Source: Pseudomonas sp. ADAK18 | Lineage (GTDB): Bacteria > Pseudomonadota > Gammaproteobacteria > Pseudomonadales > Pseudomonadaceae | NCBI RefSeq assembly: GCF_012935695.1 | Contig: NZ_CP052859.1 | Span: forward strand, 2,583,001 to 2,647,000 | Direction of reading: 5' to 3' | Length of the DNA stretch: 64,000 bases | Shown: positions 58,562 through 64,000 of the stretch, in pieces | Position numbering within the stretch: the first letter of the stretch is position 1 | Layout: each line of letters begins with the position of its first letter | The notes under the pieces: model-generated | The model's database searches: none | What the model was told of the DNA's origin: nothing | What the model saw: the letters and a program-made list of their open reading frames with translations, nothing else | Program-made: the position numbers and the translations under genes

Positions 58562-59413
58562 CTAACGGCGGGAGGCGCCGTAGCGGACGATGACGTGGGT
58601 AACGGCCTCGACGATGGTCGGGTCGGCATCCGGGGCGCTGAACAGGCGAAACTCGGCATCGGGCAGCGCTGGCAAGCCATGCTCGGCGCCGAGTTCTACC
58701 AACCCCTGAGACACCTGGCTGCGAGTCATGGGCGCGATGGCAAACCCCGCCAGGGCAGCCGCTTGCAGTCCGACATAGCTGGTGCAAAGCATCGCCGTGC
58801 GCTGGGTGATACCGGCCTGTGCAAGGCGGCTGAGCGCAGCTTCCCGGTAAGGGCAAGGCTCTGGAAACAAGGCCAGGGGCAAAGGTGTCGGCAACGCACC
58901 GACCGCCTGTGCCGACCACGCCCACACCAGCGGCTCCTGCCACAGCGCCAGGCCAGGCTCGCGGGCCTCGCACAACGAACCGACCACCACGTCCAGTTCG
59001 CCTTGTTTCATCAGGGCCAGCAGCGAACCCGGAATGCTCACCTGTACCTTGATCTGTATGCCGGGATAGTCGGCGGCAAACACCTGCAAATCACGTAGCA
59101 GACGCGCATCCGCGAACTCCTCCGACACACCTATACGCAGGTCACCGTGAAACGCCGAACGGGTCAACTCGGCCCAGGCATCGCGGTTCAGCGCCAGAAT
59201 GCCTCGGGCATACGCCATCAAGCGCTCGCCATCGGCGGTCAGTTGCTGCGAGCGGGTGGTGCGGGCCAGTAAAGGTTTGCCGACCTGATCTTCCAGTCGC
59301 CGCAAATGACCACTAACGGCTGATTGGGTCAGGTGCAGGCGAGCTGCGGCGCGACTGAATCCCCCCTCATCAACTACCGCAACAAAGGTTTTGAGTAGCA
59401 GGACATCGAACAT
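58562..59413 (-). CDS. LysR-family transcriptional regulator
   Basis: A 283-aa LysR regulator with N-terminal HTH (KTFVAVVDEGGFSRAAARLHLTQSAVSGHLRRLE) and a co-inducer domain from about residue 85. I start at ATG 59413 (MFDVLLLK); the in-frame ATG at 59461 would add 16 unlikely residues. It is divergent from the azoreductase-type gene across a 100-bp AT-rich gap and is its probable regulator. Confidence 0.87.
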   Translation of the reverse strand: MFDVLLLKTFVAVVDEGGFSRAAARLHLTQSAVSGHLRRLEDQVGKPLLARTTRSQQLTADGERLMAYARGILALNRDAWAELTRSAFHGDLRIGVSEEFADARLLRDLQVFAADYPGIQIKVQVSIPGSLLALMKQGELDVVVGSLCEAREPGLALWQEPLVWAWSAQAVGALPTPLPLALFPEPCPYREAALSRLAQAGITQRTAMLCTSYVGLQAAALAGFAIAPMTRSQVSQGLVELGAEHGLPALPDAEFRLFSAPDADPTIVEAVTHVIVRYGASRR

Positions 59414-59513
59414 ATATAGATTCGTGATTAATAGCTTATTTAGATACGATTTATATTCCATATAGCACTATGTTGCAATGACCCGGTCACCCTCCTCCCT
59501 CTTGAGGCAAACC

Positions 59514-60152
59514 ATGACCATCCTGCTGCACATCGAATGCTCCCCACGCAAACAACGCTCGGCCTCCCTAGAAGTCGCCCACCACTTTATCGCCCGCTAC
59601 CAGCAGAACATCCCAGACACCGAAGTGGTTACGCTGGATCTATGGAGCCTGGACCTGCCGGAATTTGACGGACCGGTGATGGACGCCAAGTACGCGGGCC
59701 TGAACGGCACGGCCTTGACCGAAGAACAGGAAGTTGCCTGGAAAGCGGTGAAATCCCTCGCAGCCCACCTCCATGAAGCTGACGTGCTGGTGTTTTCCAT
59801 TCCGCTCTGGAATTTTGCCGTGCCCTACAAGCTCAAGCACTTTATCGACGTGGTATCGCAGAAGGACGTGCTGTTCGACTTCCACCCGGAACACGGTCTT
59901 CAAGGGCTGCTTCACGGCAAGACCGCGGTCAATGTGTATGCACGTGGCATGGACTTTTCTGACCGAGCGCAGGCGGCCGAGCACCCTATGGATTTCCAGA
60001 AACCCTACATGGAAGCCTGGCTCAAGTTTATCGGCGTCACCGATGTGCACGCCTTGTATGTGGAGAAAACCATTCTGGGGCCTGAGGTGGATCTGGCGTC
60101 GCGGCACATCTCCAATGGGCAGGCGCTACAACTGGCAGACCGTTTGACCTGA
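59514..60152 (+). CDS. azoR: FMN-dependent NADH:quinone oxidoreductase/azoreductase
   Basis: This 212-aa flavodoxin-fold enzyme reduces quinones or azo compounds with NADH. The phosphate loop HIECSPRKQRSASLEVA and the flavin site IPLWNFAVPYKLKHFIDVV match the AzoR family. GAGG lies 7-8 nt before ATG 59514. It is divergent from the LysR gene. A shared terminator separates it from a convergent FMN reductase gene. Confidence 0.9.
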   Translation: MTILLHIECSPRKQRSASLEVAHHFIARYQQNIPDTEVVTLDLWSLDLPEFDGPVMDAKYAGLNGTALTEEQEVAWKAVKSLAAHLHEADVLVFSIPLWNFAVPYKLKHFIDVVSQKDVLFDFHPEHGLQGLLHGKTAVNVYARGMDFSDRAQAAEHPMDFQKPYMEAWLKFIGVTDVHALYVEKTILGPEVDLASRHISNGQALQLADRLT

Positions 60153-60155
60153 CCC

Positions 60156-60190
60156 TCAAAAAAAAGACCCCGCCGATACGGCAGGGTCTT
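60156..60190. terminator. Bidirectional terminator between convergent flavoenzyme genes
   Basis: AAGACCC-CGCCG and CGGC-GGGTCTT form a stem with one bulge, preceded by a run of eight A residues. It serves the minus-strand FMN reductase gene best. Confidence 0.85.
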
Positions 60191-60207
60191 GTCGAGACCG
60201 ATGAATG

Positions 60208-60765
60208 TCAGCCCTTCAGTTTTTCTACCCATTTGCCGTAGGCATCGATAAACGCCTGCAAAAACGGCTTGGTCTTTTCCGTCACCTTGCCTGACTCATC
60301 AAACGCGCTGCCGGCGCCACCCAGGTAGGCTTCCGGCTGCTGCATGCATGGCACATCGAGGAACACCAGGGACTGGCGCAAATGGTGATTGGCACCAAAA
60401 CCACCGATGGCACCCGGGGACACACTGATCACCGCGCCCGGCTTGCCGCTCCAGACGCTTTGGCCATAGGGGCGGGAGCCGACGTCAATGGCATTCTTCA
60501 ATGCGGCGGGCACGGAGCGGTTGTATTCCGGGGTCACGAACAACACCGCGTCGGATGAACTCACGTGTTGGCGGAAAGTACTGTAGGCTGCCGGCAGTCC
60601 AGCACCTTCAATGTCTTCGTTGTAGAGCGGCAAATCGCCGATTTCGACAATGTTCAACTTAAGGTTGGCGGGCGCCAGCTCGGCCAATGCCAGGGCAACC
60701 TTGCGGTTGATCGACTCTTTTCTCAAGCTGCCAACCAGTACGGCAATCGTGTAGACCTTGCTCAT
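60208..60765 (-). CDS. NADPH-dependent FMN reductase (ChrR/YieF type)
   Basis: This 185-aa flavoprotein has the NADPH-dependent FMN reductase fold: VGSLRKESINRKVALALAEL binds the FMN phosphate and LFVTPEYNRSVPAALKNAIDV is the flavin site. Relatives reduce quinones or chromate. TTTCCTGACG precedes on the plus strand; a ribosome-binding site (AGGAAACCCCA) sits 7 nt before the ATG. Monocistronic. Confidence 0.9.
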   Translation of the reverse strand: MSKVYTIAVLVGSLRKESINRKVALALAELAPANLKLNIVEIGDLPLYNEDIEGAGLPAAYSTFRQHVSSSDAVLFVTPEYNRSVPAALKNAIDVGSRPYGQSVWSGKPGAVISVSPGAIGGFGANHHLRQSLVFLDVPCMQQPEAYLGGAGSAFDESGKVTEKTKPFLQAFIDAYGKWVEKLKG

Positions 60766-60991
60766 TGGGGTTTCCTGACGTCTGACTAAAGGAGCTTGTA
60801 GTTATAGAGTTTCGCGACCCGATCACCAACAGGTTTTTACAACAGCCATGACGTTCAAGATGCGCCGCACCATGTAAGCAATATCTGAAAAAGTCAACGA
60901 ATAGTATTTTTTTTCCATAGGTAAACTACCCCGCTCCAAGACGGTCTACAGAACCGCAAATCGAGTGTTTATCTCCAGAGGTTCTAAACAG

Positions 60992-61228
60992 ATGGCAGCA
61001 GTACTTGTCGGACAGTTCCATGCCAGAGACGCGGAAGGCCGCGTTTATTCCGTGCATGAGTTCCAGGAATCCAACCCGCCGCTCGACGGCTTGGCGGGCT
61101 CGGCGCCCACCATCACCTACAAGCTGGCCATTGGCGATCGTGTAGAAAAACTGGACGGCGACGAGTTCCGGTTGATTCAGTCGGGCACCATCATCACCCG
61201 CGAATCGCAAACCACCCACGCTTCATAA
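60992..61228 (+). CDS. Hypothetical protein, 78 aa
   Basis: No family recognised. The protein starts MAAVLVGQFHARDAEGRVYSV and is soluble, beta-rich and acidic, with no signal peptide or helix long enough for the membrane. AGAGG lies about 10 nt before ATG 60992. It converges on the GspG-like gene, with 4 nt between stops. Codon use matches the neighbours. Confidence 0.7.
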   Translation: MAAVLVGQFHARDAEGRVYSVHEFQESNPPLDGLAGSAPTITYKLAIGDRVEKLDGDEFRLIQSGTIITRESQTTHAS

Positions 61229-61232
61229 GCGC

Positions 61233-61679
61233 TTATTCTCCAAAGGCGATATCAACATTATCGCCAACACCACCCAACGTCCGATCCTTACCGAACGAAA
61301 ACAGGTCAAAGCCAGTTTTGGCCTGGGTCGCAGGATAGTGGTACTGATAGGGAACGCCCCAGGGGTCGGTGAGTATGTCTTCGTTGACGTATGGCCCCTT
61401 CCACTTCGGTTCGCCCGCAGGCTGGGTAGTCAATACCGCCAGGCCCTGCTCATCGGTCGGGTAACGCCCCATATCCTGATGGAACCGCTCTACAGCCTTG
61501 CCCAGGACATTGAGCTGAACCTTGGCCGTCGCAATTTCCGACTGGCTGACATCGCCAAATATCCGCGGCCACGCCACGCCGGCGAGCACGCCAATAACGA
61601 GTACCATGACCAGGAAGTCCCAGCGTGTTACCCCCCCGCTGCTCATCCTGCTACCTGTTGGTTCGGTTTTACCGGGCAT
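61233..61679 (-). CDS. Orphan GspG-like type II secretion pseudopilin
   Basis: A 148-aa protein closely similar to the GspG major pseudopilin C-terminus: AKVQLNVLGKAVERFHQDMGRYPTDEQGLAVL, then KWKGPYVNEDILTDPWGVPYQY, and the calcium-loop region DLFSFGKD. The N-terminal helix is FLVMVLVIGVLAGVAWPRI. The prepilin peptidase site is altered: SGG-VTRWDFLV, with Asp where Glu5 is normally found. No other gsp gene is nearby. GGGGGAG lies 8 nt before ATG 61679; an ATG at 61646 is an alternative. Confidence 0.85.
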   Translation of the reverse strand: MPGKTEPTGSRMSSGGVTRWDFLVMVLVIGVLAGVAWPRIFGDVSQSEIATAKVQLNVLGKAVERFHQDMGRYPTDEQGLAVLTTQPAGEPKWKGPYVNEDILTDPWGVPYQYHYPATQAKTGFDLFSFGKDRTLGGVGDNVDIAFGE

Positions 61680-61816
61680 CTGTGGCGCTCCCCCTGTAAC
61701 ACGCGCTGCGTCTTGAGCGTATAAGTCTAGGCGCAAGCGCCTGGCTCAACCATGGATTTCCCCATGCCTTGGATTCAACCATTGAATACAGGTCGTGCTA
61801 AACATAGACTCCCTCG

Positions 61817-62734
61817 ATGCGTTTACGTCATATCGAAGTAATTCAGGCCATCTTGCAGACCGGACATCTCGGCACCGCCGCCGAATGGCTGCAATTGCCC
61901 GTGGCTGATGTAGACGCAGCGCTCAAGGATGCCGAGCTGCAATTGGGCTTTATGCTGTTTGCCAGTGTGCGCGGGCGCCTGCAGGCGACGCGGGAAACAC
62001 TGGAGCTACAGGCGCAGATCGCCCATGTGTATGAAGCGCTGGAGCCGGTGCAACGCCTGGCCAGCCGTTTGAAACACCATCACGCCCCCACACTGCGCGC
62101 CCTCTGCACTGCGCCCCTGGCCAATCAGGTATTGCCGCAAAGCCTCGCTCTGCTGCGCAGACGCTTCCAGGACACACCCTGCAACCTGTCAAGTCAGCCA
62201 ACCCGAGAGATCGTCAGGAGCCTGCTGCTGCACGAAGCCGATGTGGGCCTGAGCCTGCATGATCCGGAACACCCACAAATCCAAAGCACCGTGTTGGCAC
62301 AGGGCAAGCTGCAATTGCTCGCCCCCCATGGCTGGCTCAAGCCCAAGCAAAAGTACATTGCGTTGCAGGACCTGGCCGGCCAATCGATGATTGGACTCGA
62401 AGGGCAAGACCCACTGAGTCGCTTGCTGGACGCCAAGCTGCAAGCCTTGCTCCCCCTGCCGGTGGTGCAGACACGGGTGCAGACCTATCAAATGATGCGC
62501 AGCATGGTCGAAGCGGGAGAAGGCTTGGCGATTGTCGACCCGTTTACCGCATTCGGCGCGCGGGAGGTTGGGCTGGATGCTTGTCCGTTGTCTCCGCCCA
62601 TTCCTGTCATCCTCTACGGATTGACTTTGAAGGACGTCGCACCCACGCCAGCGTTGAACGCGCTGCTGGAAATCGTCGCGCACAAGGCCGAGGCCTTCCT
62701 GGCCGGCACATCACACGGCACGCCCACCCTGTAA
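61817..62734 (+). CDS. LysR-type transcriptional regulator, divergent HTH
   Basis: A 305-aa protein with a LysR-like N-terminus (MRLRHIEVIQAILQTGHLGTAAEWLQLPVADVDAALKDAE) and the two-lobe effector domain after residue 95 (LRALCTAPLANQVLP; SMVEAGEGLAIVDPFTA). The HTH deviates from the usual TQPAVS pattern (LPVADVDA). Divergent from the GspG-like gene with 137 bp between, so it may regulate that gene. Confidence 0.85.
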   Translation: MRLRHIEVIQAILQTGHLGTAAEWLQLPVADVDAALKDAELQLGFMLFASVRGRLQATRETLELQAQIAHVYEALEPVQRLASRLKHHHAPTLRALCTAPLANQVLPQSLALLRRRFQDTPCNLSSQPTREIVRSLLLHEADVGLSLHDPEHPQIQSTVLAQGKLQLLAPHGWLKPKQKYIALQDLAGQSMIGLEGQDPLSRLLDAKLQALLPLPVVQTRVQTYQMMRSMVEAGEGLAIVDPFTAFGAREVGLDACPLSPPIPVILYGLTLKDVAPTPALNALLEIVAHKAEAFLAGTSHGTPTL

Positions 62735-62891
62735 ACCCCACCCCACCGCCCTTTTACTCGCCCTGTCACTGACACACCTCCAGACAGTCGAGCGGGAACC
62801 TCGTCCGAGACTTTTTACACCCATTCGCTGAAGAAAGTGCCTCGCCGCGCTTTTTATTGGACGATATTCTACAACTACGGAAAGGTTCTCC

Positions 62892-64000
62892 ATGAACGCC
62901 ATTCAACCCGCTCATGCTCATCTGCCTCTCACAAACCTGGCCAGTCTCGAACCAAAGCAAAGCGCCAGCACTTTAATGATTCCCCAACCTGCTCCGCCCG
63001 AAGCGGCGATCAGCGACACAAGCTCTGACGAGCACGACAACCCCGCAACCCTTAAAAAAGCCTTTGGTGAACGCTGCAACTGGAAAGAGCTGGCCGCGGC
63101 ACTGCGTACCCTCCTTGACGAAGCGAACAAAGCCTTCCCAGGCGAATTGTCCAGCGACCAGCAAAGCCGTCTTGAGGTGCAGTTGGCATCGCGCTTGACC
63201 ACCCTCTCACTGCCGGTGTGTGAAGACTCCACCTACTACCAGAAACACAAGCTGACGCCCGCCAACTACGTCGTCAGCCTTCACACCTACCTCAGCGGCA
63301 GTGGCTTGAGCGCACCGAAGACCCTTGACGAGTTGCTCGCGCTGTATCAGGTCGCAATCAAGCACATCCAGATACATCCCCTGGGTAACTTTAGCGGGGC
63401 GCTGTCCTGGCCGACCCCTATGGCGGTACAGGATCAACAAGCCATCATCGACCTGCTGAATGCACCTGGCTCGACCCTGCCAGGGCTGCCATTGACCGAC
63501 AAAAAAGGGGGGGCGCTGGGCTATCTGCTTTCAGGTAGCAACCTGTCAGACAACGACTTGAAAAAGGCCAGCAACGCGACGGAGACGTTGCTGGCTTCAG
63601 CCAAAGCGCAGGCACTGGGCAAGGCCATACAAACCCATTTGGGCGGCATCGCGACGAATACCAGCGTCAATGACTACTTATTGGCGGCCATCCACCTGGG
63701 CCTGGACCCCGAATCCCTGAACAACGCGGCGCGCAACAGCGTCGCCGGCTTTGACCTTGGACAACGGCAGCATTGGGGGAAATCAGCCGCAGCGGTGATC
63801 GAGAGCTTAAGCCGCCATCTGGTGAAGGAAGGGCGAGCGTCCCCACCATCGGCCGATCTCGCGGCCCGCATATTGCTGGCACGCACTGCGCCTGAACACC
63901 TGGTCAAGGATATCCCGCCCAGCGTGACTTACGGCAGTATCCCCTGGACGCAACTGACGATCGCGGCGGCCAAGCTGGAAGCCCAGTCGCCAGGGCGTGT
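62892..64000 (+). CDS. Large toxin-like protein, 3' truncated by window edge
   Basis: An open frame of at least 369 codons runs off the window. GGAAAGG lies about 7 nt before ATG 62892. The start is Pro/Ala/Ser-rich and low complexity (MNAIQPAHAHLPLTNLASLE), with no signal peptide. Helical segments follow (DYLLAAIHLGLDPESLNNAA; ADLAARILLARTAPEHLVKD; VTYGSIPWTQLTIAAAKLEA). The last stretch resembles the N-terminal part of very large Pseudomonas proteins annotated as membrane-targeted effector-domain toxins. I infer a large polymorphic toxin or effector; the catalytic part is outside the window. Confidence 0.6.
   Translation, partial: MNAIQPAHAHLPLTNLASLEPKQSASTLMIPQPAPPEAAISDTSSDEHDNPATLKKAFGERCNWKELAAALRTLLDEANKAFPGELSSDQQSRLEVQLASRLTTLSLPVCEDSTYYQKHKLTPANYVVSLHTYLSGSGLSAPKTLDELLALYQVAIKHIQIHPLGNFSGALSWPTPMAVQDQQAIIDLLNAPGSTLPGLPLTDKKGGALGYLLSGSNLSDNDLKKASNATETLLASAKAQALGKAIQTHLGGIATNTSVNDYLLAAIHLGLDPESLNNAARNSVAGFDLGQRQHWGKSAAAVIESLSRHLVKEGRASPPSADLAARILLARTAPEHLVKDIPPSVTYGSIPWTQLTIAAAKLEAQSPGR

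Noticed and set aside
60766..60991. Sigma-70 promoter for the FMN reductase (TTGACT at about 60893 on the minus strand)
   Set aside because: The -10 at the right distance (CATGGT) is too poor to support a call.

Overview
The window reads as a chromosomal segment of a Pseudomonas of the P. fluorescens group. The evidence is the GC-rich, tightly packed gene content (cobW-cobN-chlI-VWA, gnd-zwf, nhaB, nadK, cti, metH, a cysI without a flavoprotein partner), Pseudomonas-type REP elements of several families, and small proteins of Pseudomonas type. No rRNA, tRNA or CRISPR array was seen. Both window edges cut genes.

Layout. 1-3.1 kb: the 3' end of an outer-membrane beta-barrel gene and a VpsR-type sigma-54 activator, then an unknown 86-aa protein. 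3.2-8.1 kb: nhaB, and the overlapping operon gnd-zwf-HAD phosphatase on the minus strand. 8.3-12.8 kb: a 58-aa coiled-coil microprotein, a CptA-type phosphoethanolamine transferase, and a TonB-dependent siderophore receptor behind a Fur-box-like site. 13-17.4 kb: a metal-response block with a PtrA-like small periplasmic protein, a CopRS-type two-component system behind a MerR-type promoter, chromate transporter ChrA and a GNAT acetyltransferase. 17.5-22.8 kb: a ZapE/AFG1 ATPase, a long palindromic REP pair, an NTF2-like protein, a WYL regulator, an aldo/keto reductase, a LysR regulator and a YbjN protein. 22.9-29.4 kb: a minus-strand train in the order nadK, metallophosphoesterase, rhomboid protease, YeaC, DUF2797 protein and pepN, mostly with overlapping start and stop codons.

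29.5-41.6 kb is a cobalamin block. On the minus strand, a B12 riboswitch precedes cobW-cobN-chlI-VWA (cobalt insertion). On the plus strand, a second B12 riboswitch precedes cbtB-cbtA-cobE-cobM (cobalt uptake and ring synthesis). An HxlR regulator and a FabF-like ketosynthase sit between the two switches. nfuA, cti and B12-dependent metH follow. The 0.9-kb gap between nfuA and cti holds two inverted ~280-bp repeat elements whose predicted stems covary, with a REP pair between them.

49.7-64 kb: a DUF2970 protein, an orphan sugar-type periplasmic binding protein, a 37-aa membrane microprotein, and cysI-DUF934. A complete IS1111-type (IS110 family) element follows and appears to split the terminator of cysI-DUF934. 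After it come MerR/old-yellow-enzyme, poxB, LysR/azoreductase, an FMN reductase, a 78-aa unknown protein, an orphan GspG-like pseudopilin, a LysR-type regulator, and the first 369 codons of a probable large toxin-like protein.

The features most worth following up are the IS1111 element with its predicted guide RNA region, and the covarying inverted repeat pair at 42.5-43.3 kb.
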